Shown here: piece after piece, positions 28,077-36,798 of the stretch | Numbering within the stretch: the stretch's first letter is position 1 | Layout of the letters: the number at the start of each line of letters is the position of its first letter | Origin: Nitrincola alkalilacustris | Lineage (GTDB): Bacteria > Pseudomonadota > Gammaproteobacteria > Pseudomonadales > Balneatricaceae | Length of the DNA stretch: 64,000 nt | Direction of reading: 5' to 3' | NCBI RefSeq assembly: GCF_008973755.1 | Contig: NZ_WBOM01000010.1 | Span: 1-64,000, forward strand | Notes under the pieces: model-generated | What the model was told of the DNA's origin: nothing | Databases searched by the model: none | The model's input: only the letters and a program-made list of their open reading frames with translations | Program-made: the position numbers and the translations under genes

Positions 28077-31000
28077 ACTCGCACATTACTGAGTGTTTCC
28101 AGTGGTGCAGGTCGAGAGATATGAAAGCCCTGAACATAGTCGACCCCCAATACCTGCAGTATCTTGAGCGTTTCTTCATTCTCGACGCACTCGGCTATGG
28201 TTTTCAGCCCCATGATATGACCGATGCTATTGATGGAATCCACCATTGCCTGATCTATCACATTATCTGCAAGGTCACGGATGAATATTCCGTCAATTTT
28301 CAGGTAATCGACCGGTAAGAGCTTCAGATAACCAAAGGATGACAAGCCGCTACCGAAATCATCAAGCGCAAATTGACATCCCAGTTGCTTCAGCTCCTGA
28401 ATGAAACTGCCAGCATGGGCAGGGTCAGACATGGCCGCAGTCTCTGTGATCTCAAAACAGATATACTCAGCAGGCACACTGTGCTTTCTGATCTGTTCGC
28501 GTATGCAATCCAGCACGTCCTTTCTTCCGATTGAGGTGCCGGAAAGGTTGATCGAGCAGAAGAGTGGGGCGCTGCGTTGCTTGATCTGATCACCCATCCA
28601 GGCCAGTGTATTACGGATCACCCAGCGATCAATCTGTGGCATCAGACCAAAACGTTCAGCTGCCGGAATAAATGCTCCGGGCGGTACGATCTGCTGCTGA
28701 TCATCCAGCAGTCGGATCAGAATTTCGTAGTGAGGGATGTTGGCCCGGGTCTTGTCCAACGGTCTTATGGTCTGGAAAAAGAGGCGAAAGCTGTCCTGAT
28801 CTATGGCATCCTGTATTCGACTTCCCCATTGAATCTGCCCCTGTCGTTCAATCACCTCCCGATTATCCGGCTCATAGATATGCACCCGATTACGACCAAG
28901 ATCCTTTGCGGTATAACAGGCAGTATCAGCATTGCTCAACACCTCATCAAGTGTGCCGCACAGTCCATTGATACGCACAATACCGATACTGACGCCAACC
29001 GAAAACACCTGTCCCTCCCAGGAGAATCGGAAATCAGCAATCACCTTTCTGAGTGACTCAGCAAGTGCCATACCTTGTTCAAGAGGGCAGAAGGAGAGCA
29101 GTGCTCCAAATTCGTCCCCTCCAAGGCGAGCCAGGGTATCAGTCTGTCGCAGCACAGGCTTCAGCAGTGCCGAAAGCTGTTTCAGCAGCACATCACCAGC
29201 GCGATGACCACAGGTATCATTGACCAGTTTGAACTGATCCAGATCCAGATAGCAGATCAGGTGCTCCGACTGATTTGCCTGCGCTTCACTGATCAGCGCA
29301 TCGAGCCTGCGCTCGAACTCACGCCGATTAACCAGACCTGTCAAGGTGTCATGTACAGCCTGAAAGGTAAGCTGGGCCTGGAGGTGGCTGTGTTGGGTAA
29401 TGTCCTGAATCGCTATGACCCAACCGATTCTTTTCCCCAGATGATCATGCAGGGGAGCGAAGTTCAACTGAACTTCGGCCCGTTCACCGTGCTTATTGAC
29501 CAGACTGAACTGGCGATAATCACCAGATGCAGCTGTTGGTGTTGCAACCAGGTTGCACAGGGATGAGAGAGAAACTGACTCTTCTGCCCCGATGTAGAGT
29601 TGAACCACCTCATCCAACTGCCTTCCAAAAGCCTCCTGCTGCCCCCAGGCTGTCAGACGTGATGCCATGGGATTCAGATAGACCACTTTCATATCGTCAT
29701 CACAGGTGATAACAGCCTCCGTGATCGCCTCAAGCGTAACCTGTGCCAATTCAGACTGGCGATGCAGACGCACCTCCATCTTCTTACGTTCACTGATATC
29801 CCGTATCACGGCACTGTATTGAACGCCATCTTCTGTCGGGCTTGCGGCTGTCGTGACCTCAATAGCGAAGGGTTGGCCTTTGCCATCGCGTGCCATCAAC
29901 TCATGTGGCCCCTCATGATGGCTGGATGCAAGCCTGGGCAGCAGCTCAGTCAGTGAAACGCCGGGGAAGTGCCGGATACAGTCATCATGCAGAAGATAAC
30001 TGGCAGGTTGACCGACTATATCTGTACTTGCACGCTTGAACAGTAGCTCCATGCCGGGGTTGGCACTGGTGATCATTCCTGACTCTGAAAAAGTGATCAC
30101 TCCATCACGCATATCCCTGACAATCAGCCGTGTTCGTGTCACCATGCGGTTAAGGGTAGCCATTACGCGATTATACTGAGCTGCTATCTGCCCGACTTCA
30201 GTAAAGGGTTCCACCGGAACTCTGGCCTTCATATCCCCCATACGCTCCTGCAACTGCATAGCATTCAGTAACTGGCTCAACTCGGTCCTGGCACCATGCT
30301 CCGACACATTCAGGCCATCTTTTTCTGCCTGCTCCGTTACGCGCAGGGGAGTGAATCGCTTCACCAGCATAAGAAACAGATAAGCCAACGGAAAGACATA
30401 CAGCGCACAAGCCACAATACCTGTCAACTGAACCTGGAACTGTTGTAACTGTGAAAGTCCTGTGCCAAGCCGCTCAGGATCGCCCAGCAGTGCAACAGCC
30501 AGGGTTCCCCAGATGCCCGCAGCGAGATGTACGGGTACAGCCGATATCGCATCATCGAGCTTCATCCGCAGCATCCATTTTTCCGCCATCACCATGACTA
30601 CTGCGCCAGTCGCACCAATAACTGCAGCATACGGGGTGCTGACAGCATGACATCCCGCAGTGATTGCCACCAGACCTGCCAGAGTCCCATTGATTGTCAG
30701 TGGCGTTGTCTGGTTACGATCAATGGAGGCATGGCCAAGCAGCATACCGACAATGCCACCACTGGCTGCTGCGATCAGGGTGTTAACAACAATTCCAGGA
30801 ATATCTTTGGTGAAACCCAGAGTGCTGCCACCGTTGAATCCTATCCAGCCGATAATGAAGAAGAGCATACCCAGCATCGACAGTGGCAGATTACTGCCCG
30901 GAATATGCCTGACTTTATCTTTTTCAAAGCGCCCCCGGCGCGGACCTACAACAATCACCGCTGCAAGAGCAACCCAGCCACCCACACTGTGCACCACTGT

Positions 31001-31492
31001 GCTTCCTGCAAAATCAACAAAACCCAGACTTTCCAGCCATCCTGGCTCTGCATTCAACACACCACTCCATGCCCAATGACCGAAAACAGGGTAGAGCGCC
31101 AGACTGATCAGAATCGTCAGAAGGATATAGGTTATAAAGCGAGTTCGTTCAGCAATGGCGCCCGATACGATCGTTGCTGCTGTTGCACAGAAAGTGAGTT
31201 GAAAGAAAAAGAAGCTGGCATGCCAGACACTCTCATCACGGGTGAAATCAGCCGCAAACCATTGTGTATCCAGCCATGTTGTCTGGTGATCGCCAAACAT
31301 GATGCCAAAGCCGAACAACCAGAAGAGCACAGCCGCGACCAGCAGGTCAAAGGCGTTCTTCAATGCAACATTGATGGCATTCTTGCTTCGGGTCAGACCT
31401 GACTCAAGACAGAGAAAGCCCCCCTGCATGATCAGAACGAGTATCGCGCCAATCATCAGCCATAAAGCATTCAGTGCCTCATTTTCGCTCAT
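28064..31492 (-). CDS. Ammonium transporter fused to PAS-PAS-GGDEF-EAL (c-di-GMP signalling ammonium sensor)
   Basis: This 1142-residue fusion has an Amt/MEP/Rh domain at 1-385 with eleven or so helices and both pore histidines, H168 (in FAGSTVVHSVGG) and H322 (in VPVHLAAGIWG). A HAMP-like linker (about 400-460) leads to two PAS domains (about 455-575 and 585-700), a GGDEF domain with intact GGDEF at 791-795 and inhibitory-site residues R782-x-x-D785, and an EAL domain (about 890-1135). The EAL motif reads EIL (923-925), but the other metal and catalytic residues are present (NLS, FEITE, D1044-D1045, LKIDG). Fusions of Amt to sensor kinases or cyclases are known, such as Ks-Amt5 with a kinase; this full four-domain output is rarer. 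It should couple external ammonium to c-di-GMP level. It is single in its transcript and divergent from another cyclase. Confidence 0.93.
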   Translation of the reverse strand: MSENEALNALWLMIGAILVLIMQGGFLCLESGLTRSKNAINVALKNAFDLLVAAVLFWLFGFGIMFGDHQTTWLDTQWFAADFTRDESVWHASFFFFQLTFCATAATIVSGAIAERTRFITYILLTILISLALYPVFGHWAWSGVLNAEPGWLESLGFVDFAGSTVVHSVGGWVALAAVIVVGPRRGRFEKDKVRHIPGSNLPLSMLGMLFFIIGWIGFNGGSTLGFTKDIPGIVVNTLIAAASGGIVGMLLGHASIDRNQTTPLTINGTLAGLVAITAGCHAVSTPYAAVIGATGAVVMVMAEKWMLRMKLDDAISAVPVHLAAGIWGTLAVALLGDPERLGTGLSQLQQFQVQLTGIVACALYVFPLAYLFLMLVKRFTPLRVTEQAEKDGLNVSEHGARTELSQLLNAMQLQERMGDMKARVPVEPFTEVGQIAAQYNRVMATLNRMVTRTRLIVRDMRDGVITFSESGMITSANPGMELLFKRASTDIVGQPASYLLHDDCIRHFPGVSLTELLPRLASSHHEGPHELMARDGKGQPFAIEVTTAASPTEDGVQYSAVIRDISERKKMEVRLHRQSELAQVTLEAITEAVITCDDDMKVVYLNPMASRLTAWGQQEAFGRQLDEVVQLYIGAEESVSLSSLCNLVATPTAASGDYRQFSLVNKHGERAEVQLNFAPLHDHLGKRIGWVIAIQDITQHSHLQAQLTFQAVHDTLTGLVNRREFERRLDALISEAQANQSEHLICYLDLDQFKLVNDTCGHRAGDVLLKQLSALLKPVLRQTDTLARLGGDEFGALLSFCPLEQGMALAESLRKVIADFRFSWEGQVFSVGVSIGIVRINGLCGTLDEVLSNADTACYTAKDLGRNRVHIYEPDNREVIERQGQIQWGSRIQDAIDQDSFRLFFQTIRPLDKTRANIPHYEILIRLLDDQQQIVPPGAFIPAAERFGLMPQIDRWVIRNTLAWMGDQIKQRSAPLFCSINLSGTSIGRKDVLDCIREQIRKHSVPAEYICFEITETAAMSDPAHAGSFIQELKQLGCQFALDDFGSGLSSFGYLKLLPVDYLKIDGIFIRDLADNVIDQAMVDSINSIGHIMGLKTIAECVENEETLKILQVLGVDYVQGFHISRPAPLETLSNVRVMPR

Positions 31493-31735
31493 CGATCACC
31501 CCTGATGGACACTGATCGATCCAATACGGTGCATGGATCAGATCATCGCATGGAAACGACTCCTCCATGAGTAATTAGCAGGTTCTATGCCAGAACTTCT
31601 GCCTGATCCGGGACTCCATCTTCAGAGGCGCTATACTTTTCCACTTTAGTGTCTATCTTTTGTATAGATGGATAGCCCCATCTTTTTCAGGCAATATACA
31701 AAACGTGTGGTTTTTCATTCTGTTATGGTACCTTG
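31493..31735. promoter_or_regulatory. Divergent promoter region (Amt fusion / PAS-GGDEF cyclase)
   Basis: 243 bp hold both promoters. Repeated TCTAT/ATAGA elements occur around 31652-31676 (TGTCTATC...GTATAGATGGATAG) and could be a regulator site. Nothing else was recognised. Confidence 0.35.
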
Positions 31736-34138
31736 ATGCACAGTCGTCCCTTATTTCCGATCATCGTGCAGGTCAGTGGATTACTGGCAATCATTTTTGT
31801 AGCCATTTTCTTCCTGTTTCAGCAAACCAATCGCAATGATCTCGATACATCACTGCAGCGTGACTCCCAGTCACTGAAGAGTGCGTACGATATATCCATC
31901 AGCAACCTCAGGCAGCAGATGGTCGTGCTTGCAACCGTCTTTACTTCAGACCCTCAGGTACAGGAGCTTTTCTTTGCTGCGCGCAACATGGTCAGAGCCG
32001 AAGGCGGAGGGCCTGGAGCTGATGAGTCTGCACGGTTGAGAGAAGCACTGTTCAGGCAGGTTTCTGATGGCTGGCTGTCCATGCAGAACAGCTTTGGCCT
32101 CAGACAGTTACACTTCCACCTCCCACCTGATTCCACCTCATTTCTTCGCGTACATATGCCAGACCAGTACGGCGATAAACTCAAGGATGTCAGACCGATT
32201 CTGGCTGAGGCCGATGATACAAAAGTGGCACAATCAGGATTTGAAATCGGACGGTTTTATTCGGGGCTGCGTGGTGTAGTGCCTTTTTTTTATGAGTTCT
32301 CGGATGGCCACAAGGTCTATGTCGGCACACTCGAAGCCGGAACCTCTTTGAATGATATGATCGAAAGGCTGGACCAAGATCTTGATGCAGGAATAGCCGT
32401 GACTCTCAGGCATAGCGCTCGAGATGCAGTATCATGGGCTGAGCTAGATCCAGATGGATACACATCCAATCAGGAGTGTGCCTGTTATATCGAAGCCAGT
32501 TCACGTCCGGACTTCATAACCTGGTTGGATAATGGGCTGATTATTCCTCATCAGTCAGATTCACCCTTGCATACATCTCTTTTGGAATGGGAGGATAAAA
32601 CCTATCTAGTCACACAATTTCCAATGCGGGACTTCCTCGGAGAGCAGCAACAGGGGCGTGATCCAGTCGGCACCATCATCATGTGGCAGGATAAAACAGA
32701 GTTGATAAGCACCTGGAGGAATAATCAACGTCATCTGCTATTAGCGCTTCTGGTTGCTTTTTTTATCGCCACCACTTTGGTGATCTGGCTACTCAACCTG
32801 ATGCGAAAGGGGTTGCAGTACCGTGTCGATATGGCAACTGAAGAGCTCGAGAAAACACATACGCAGCTCGATTCATTGCTCGCAGCGTCTCCAGCTGTCA
32901 CCTACAGCGTCTCACTGAAGACTCATGCTGTAACCTATATTGCTCCGAATGTGAAGCATAAGCTGGGCTATGAAGTTCATGAGGTGTATGACCACCCAGG
33001 ATGGTGGGGGGATAACATCCACCCAGAGGACGCCGTCAGCGACATGATTCAATCAGACTGGTCACAATGGGAGGATGACCGAGTCGTTCGTCGCTACAGA
33101 TTCTGCCATGCTTTGGGTAACTGGCTCTGGCTGGAAGATCGTTGCAAGATTGTCCGAAATGCTCAGGGCGAAGCAACAGAGTTGGTAGGTAGCTTTGTTG
33201 ATGTAACCGAGCAGCAGGAAACAGAGGAAAAACTTCGAGTTACCCGTAAGAGGCTGGAACTTATTATTGAGGATTTTCCCGGTGCTTTGCTGATAGAGGA
33301 TGAGCGCCGCTCTGTGGTGCTGGTCAATACTGCCTATTGCCGAGTTTTCAGGTTTGAAAAGAACATGAAAACCCTGGTCGGTGCCGATGCCAGAAAGCTC
33401 ATGTCAGAAAGCATGACCGTATTTGATGATCCCGACTCTCAGAAATTACTGATGAAATCACTACTGGAGCATAAACAGCCTTCGTTTAATGATGAAGTGA
33501 TATTTGCTGATGGGCGCACCATGGAGCGTGACTTCCTGCCAGTGAGCGAAGGAGATAAACATCTGGGGGTGCTCTGGATTTATCGTGATATAACACTCAG
33601 AAAACAGAGAGAAAGCGAGCTGAGGAGGCTGGCAACTACCGATACCCTGACTGGCCTGACCAATCGTCGCTATTTTCTTGATCGACTGACCCAGGAGCTG
33701 TTACGTAGTCGACGCTATGATGCCACAGTGTCACTGCTGATGCTGGATATCGACCATTTCAAATCGATCAATGATCGCTTCGGTCACGCTCAGGGCGACG
33801 AGGTGCTGAGAGTGTTCAGCAGAGCATGTCAGGAGAGTCTCAGAGAAGTGGATTTCATCGGAAGGCTGGGAGGTGAGGAGTTTGCAATTGCACTGCCCGG
33901 CACAGGAACAGAGGGTGCACTCCAGTTTGCCGAGCGCCTGCGCTCCACAGTGGAGCAGACAAGCATGCCATTATCCGATGGTACAGACTTGAGGATAACT
34001 GTCAGTATCGGCCTAACCATACTCTTAACATCAGACCTTAATGTTGATACGCCACTTGCCAGGGCTGACTCTGCTCTTTATGAAGCAAAACATCTTGGTC
34101 GCAACAGAGTGGTGGTTGCATCAGAGGTAACTGTATAA
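31736..34138 (+). CDS. Membrane diguanylate cyclase with periplasmic sensor, two PAS domains and GGDEF
   Basis: The 800-residue protein has a helix at about 7-28, a large periplasmic sensor (30-335) resembling double-Cache-type ligand domains, a second helix (about 336-358), two PAS domains (about 385-500, PAS_3-like with WLWLEDRCKIVRNAQG, and 505-620) and a GGDEF domain. GGEEF lies near 711 with an upstream RxxD (R-E-V-D), so it should be active and product-inhibited. I start at ATG 31736; a TTG codon directly before it is less likely. It is divergent from the Amt fusion and followed by a hairpin, so it is probably expressed alone. Confidence 0.9.
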   Translation: MHSRPLFPIIVQVSGLLAIIFVAIFFLFQQTNRNDLDTSLQRDSQSLKSAYDISISNLRQQMVVLATVFTSDPQVQELFFAARNMVRAEGGGPGADESARLREALFRQVSDGWLSMQNSFGLRQLHFHLPPDSTSFLRVHMPDQYGDKLKDVRPILAEADDTKVAQSGFEIGRFYSGLRGVVPFFYEFSDGHKVYVGTLEAGTSLNDMIERLDQDLDAGIAVTLRHSARDAVSWAELDPDGYTSNQECACYIEASSRPDFITWLDNGLIIPHQSDSPLHTSLLEWEDKTYLVTQFPMRDFLGEQQQGRDPVGTIIMWQDKTELISTWRNNQRHLLLALLVAFFIATTLVIWLLNLMRKGLQYRVDMATEELEKTHTQLDSLLAASPAVTYSVSLKTHAVTYIAPNVKHKLGYEVHEVYDHPGWWGDNIHPEDAVSDMIQSDWSQWEDDRVVRRYRFCHALGNWLWLEDRCKIVRNAQGEATELVGSFVDVTEQQETEEKLRVTRKRLELIIEDFPGALLIEDERRSVVLVNTAYCRVFRFEKNMKTLVGADARKLMSESMTVFDDPDSQKLLMKSLLEHKQPSFNDEVIFADGRTMERDFLPVSEGDKHLGVLWIYRDITLRKQRESELRRLATTDTLTGLTNRRYFLDRLTQELLRSRRYDATVSLLMLDIDHFKSINDRFGHAQGDEVLRVFSRACQESLREVDFIGRLGGEEFAIALPGTGTEGALQFAERLRSTVEQTSMPLSDGTDLRITVSIGLTILLTSDLNVDTPLARADSALYEAKHLGRNRVVVASEVTV

Positions 34139-34155
34139 CTGGATGGGAATGTAAA

Positions 34156-34190
34156 AAGGCCGCAGACCCTGCCAGAGATCTGCGGCTTAA
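34156..34190 (+). terminator. Hairpin after the PAS-GGDEF cyclase
   Basis: GCCGCAGA (34159-34166) pairs with TCTGCGGC (34179-34186), flanked by an A-run before and TT-AA after. It lies 20 bp beyond the stop at 34138. It is a plausible intrinsic terminator with a weak tail. Confidence 0.65.
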
Positions 34191-34508
34191 ACGGTGCAAG
34201 CACCATGAACAGACTACCCAGAAAGGATAGTTGTTCGACCTGTCAATGAAATCTAATAGTAATGGTATTTATTATCATTTGCAATAGCGCATTAGGAAAA
34301 ACATATCCTATAACTTAAAATATGATTTTCTTGATGGACATACAGAAAAAATAGGCTACTCTTTCTGGTTAATTATCCTTCAACTAAAATAATAATGTGG
34401 CTAATATATGATATGGAATAAGAACCGATATGAAGGGAAGCGCCAGTCTCGATGTCGACGCAGGCTTGATGGCATATATTTACCACTCAGTCGTGTATGG
34501 CACCTTGA
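34191..34508. promoter_or_regulatory. AT-rich leader before the CHASE4-GGDEF cyclase, with a Fur-box-like site
   Basis: At 34260-34280 the minus strand reads AAATGATAATAAATACCATT. Against the 7-1-7 Fur consensus TGATAATNATTATCA it matches 12 of 14 defined bases. The box lies about 230 bp before the cyclase start. The rest is AT-rich, with a 30-codon reading frame at 34430-34522 that overlaps the start of the next gene. No other gene was seen. Confidence 0.4.
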
Positions 34509-36146
34509 ATGAAAAGCACTAAGCGTAATCTCTCGCTTGGTACGTTTGTGTTGATCAATACAGCACTGATTTGTCTGCTGATGATTCTGATAGTACTCGC
34601 GGTGCGTGTGCTGGTGATGCATCCTGCATTCATTGAGCAGGCCGAGGAGTTGCAGCACCGTGAATTGGAAAGTATTCACGCAGGTTTTGCCAACGAGTTT
34701 GACAGCCTGGATGTTCAGGTGGACGACTGGGCGACCTGGACCGACACAGCCGATTTCCTGCGTGGAAACAAACCGGAATATGCCGACGATAACCTGATAC
34801 CGGAAGCGCTGGATGCATTAAAGATAGATATGCTGATCCTGTCTGATCTTCAGCGCCAACCTGTCAGCAGCACCTGGGTGGATGGAACTGATGGTTCAAT
34901 ATTGATTCAGCAGCCTGCATTCATTGAGCTCACTAACTCAGTGCTGGGAAACTTTTCATTCGTACCTGATGATCCTGAGCATCGTCATGCCGGTTTTACG
35001 ACCTTTAATGGCACATCATTTCTATTTGTGACGCGAGCAGTACTCTCCTCAACAAGAGAGGGCCCGGCGGCGGGCTATCTGACCATGGTCAGACGAGTTG
35101 ATGGAACGGTTCTAGAGCGAATATCCAGAGTCGCCCGTGTTGATCTGTCGTTGTTGAGCGATGTCAGTATTGAGCCTGTTCCGGAAACTCAATGGACGAG
35201 TGTTTTCGAAGGGCTTCAGCAGCAACGCCACCGCCCACTGATGAGCAGGGAAGGTCGAGTGGTTGGAGTCCTTCAGATTCGTCATACGCTTGACAAAATC
35301 CCGGAGCGATTGGATCTACTGACTATTCTGATCATATCATTTCTGGCCGTTCTACCTCTTCTGATGATGATGATTACGTCCTATCTGATACTGACCCCAA
35401 TCAGGCGCGCGAATCTGGTCGTGGCCAAGATGCTGGAGATAGGGCGCCCCATACAGATACGTCAAAGCTTGTTGTTCACAGAGCTGAATCAGTTAAGAGA
35501 TTCATTCAATAGTCTTGTTCATCTTGTTGAAAAACAAAGAGTAAAGCTGATTCAAAAATCCAATATTGACGGCCTGACCGACATTGCAAACAGACGTGCA
35601 TTTCAGGAAAGGCTCGAAGTTGAGTGGCGTCGGTCGATGCGATCGGGCAGCAGTCTCTCTGTCGTGATGCTTGATATCGATCACTTCAAACTCTTCAATG
35701 ACAGCTATGGGCATGTGGCTGGGGATGATGCGCTGATCAAGGTTGCCCAGATGCTCAGTTCACAGGTGCAAAGGACATCAGACTTTGTGGCCAGATATGG
35801 TGGAGAGGAGTTTGCCCTGATTCTGGTTGGTCTGGATTATGAACAGTTGGAACAGTTGATGCTGAATATTGAAGTGGCTCTGGCCAGCCAGTTCATTGAA
35901 CATTGCTCATCACCTACCAGTCAGTACCTGACTGTCAGCATGGGGGCCTGCATGATAGAAAAACCAGGTGACTGGATGATAAATGAGGAGCCGAGAACAC
36001 TCCTGCGACAAGCCGACGAGGCACAGTATCTGATCAAGCACTCTACCAGAAGCAGCTTTAATATTGCCCAGTTCCAGCCAGAGCACCCCGGCAATGCAGC
36101 ATTGGTGACTAATGCAGCCTACCGACAGGCTTCTCTGCTCGACTAA
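34509..36146 (+). CDS. Membrane diguanylate cyclase with CHASE4-type sensor and GGDEF
   Basis: The 545-residue protein has a helix at about 15-37, a periplasmic sensor with the CHASE4 hallmark VDDWATWTDTADFL, a second helix (about 275-300), a HAMP-like linker (300-350) and a GGDEF domain. GGEEF lies near 431 with R-T-S-D upstream, so it is predicted active with an inhibitory site. An in-frame TGA directly precedes the ATG at 34509, fixing the earliest start. No good ribosome site is visible, which may point to coupling with the short upstream frame. A Fur-box-like sequence lies in its leader. Confidence 0.88.
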   Translation: MKSTKRNLSLGTFVLINTALICLLMILIVLAVRVLVMHPAFIEQAEELQHRELESIHAGFANEFDSLDVQVDDWATWTDTADFLRGNKPEYADDNLIPEALDALKIDMLILSDLQRQPVSSTWVDGTDGSILIQQPAFIELTNSVLGNFSFVPDDPEHRHAGFTTFNGTSFLFVTRAVLSSTREGPAAGYLTMVRRVDGTVLERISRVARVDLSLLSDVSIEPVPETQWTSVFEGLQQQRHRPLMSREGRVVGVLQIRHTLDKIPERLDLLTILIISFLAVLPLLMMMITSYLILTPIRRANLVVAKMLEIGRPIQIRQSLLFTELNQLRDSFNSLVHLVEKQRVKLIQKSNIDGLTDIANRRAFQERLEVEWRRSMRSGSSLSVVMLDIDHFKLFNDSYGHVAGDDALIKVAQMLSSQVQRTSDFVARYGGEEFALILVGLDYEQLEQLMLNIEVALASQFIEHCSSPTSQYLTVSMGACMIEKPGDWMINEEPRTLLRQADEAQYLIKHSTRSSFNIAQFQPEHPGNAALVTNAAYRQASLLD

Positions 36147-36333
36147 TACACTTCAGGCTTGGAGTGCTTAAGTGCGTCTCTTCAGGTGCGGAGTATCCAG
36201 GTGACCCTTATAACAGAACTCATAAACTCATCTTTGGCATGCGCAGTGCTTGTGGACTGCAGAAAGACATGGCAGCATTAGCATCTGACGATATACGCAA
36301 AGCGCTGAATCAATCGAAGGGAATAATCAGTAT

Positions 36334-36798
36334 ATGACTCCATTACGACTCATGTTTGCCTTGGCCCTGCTACTTCCAAGCATATATTCCTGGTCCGACA
36401 CTCACACCATCAATCTGATTCAAAATGGGGTAACTACCGAGATCTCAGTCGATAGCCTGAGAGAGCAGGCAGTGGTCGAATTTGAGCTGTATGAGCCCTT
36501 CCGGCGTGAAACCATTCAGGTACGAGGCCTGATGCTGGATGAGTTAATTTCACAACACTTCGACCCTTATCCCGATACCATAGAGTTGACCGCGCACGAT
36601 GATTATAAAAGCACTCTCAGCCGTTGGGATAAAGCAAACTGGGTATTGATGACCCACGAGAACGGGCGGCCGCTTGGGTTGAGGCAGCAAGGCCCGGTTC
36701 GTCTGCTTGAGAAGGACTATACCGGTCGCAACCCGGAAAATCTCCGCCATTTCAATGACTGGGTATGGATGATCAAAAGCATTGAGGCGGTGAAGTGA
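36334..36798 (+). CDS. Small periplasmic protein with molybdopterin-oxidoreductase-like fold (COG3915-like)
   Basis: The 154-residue product has a signal peptide (about 1-21) and one compact domain. Features resembling the sulfite-oxidase/YedY-type Moco fold are VRGLMLDELISQHFD, the ITLTAHDDYKSTL-type segment (here IELTAHDDYKSTL), NWVLMTHENGRPLG and the C-terminal FNDWVWMIKSIEA. No conserved Mo-ligating Cys is visible, so it is probably a non-catalytic binding domain. Its last codon overlaps the next cyclase gene (GTGA), so the two are translationally coupled; it is likely the periplasmic sensor partner of that cyclase. The fold call is from remembered similarity and is moderate. Confidence 0.6.
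   Translation: MTPLRLMFALALLLPSIYSWSDTHTINLIQNGVTTEISVDSLREQAVVEFELYEPFRRETIQVRGLMLDELISQHFDPYPDTIELTAHDDYKSTLSRWDKANWVLMTHENGRPLGLRQQGPVRLLEKDYTGRNPENLRHFNDWVWMIKSIEAVK

Noticed and set aside
30527-31402. 291-codon open frame opposite the Amt domain
   Set aside because: Antisense to the Amt coding sequence; composition (many Cys/His/Gln) is typical of a mirrored membrane gene.
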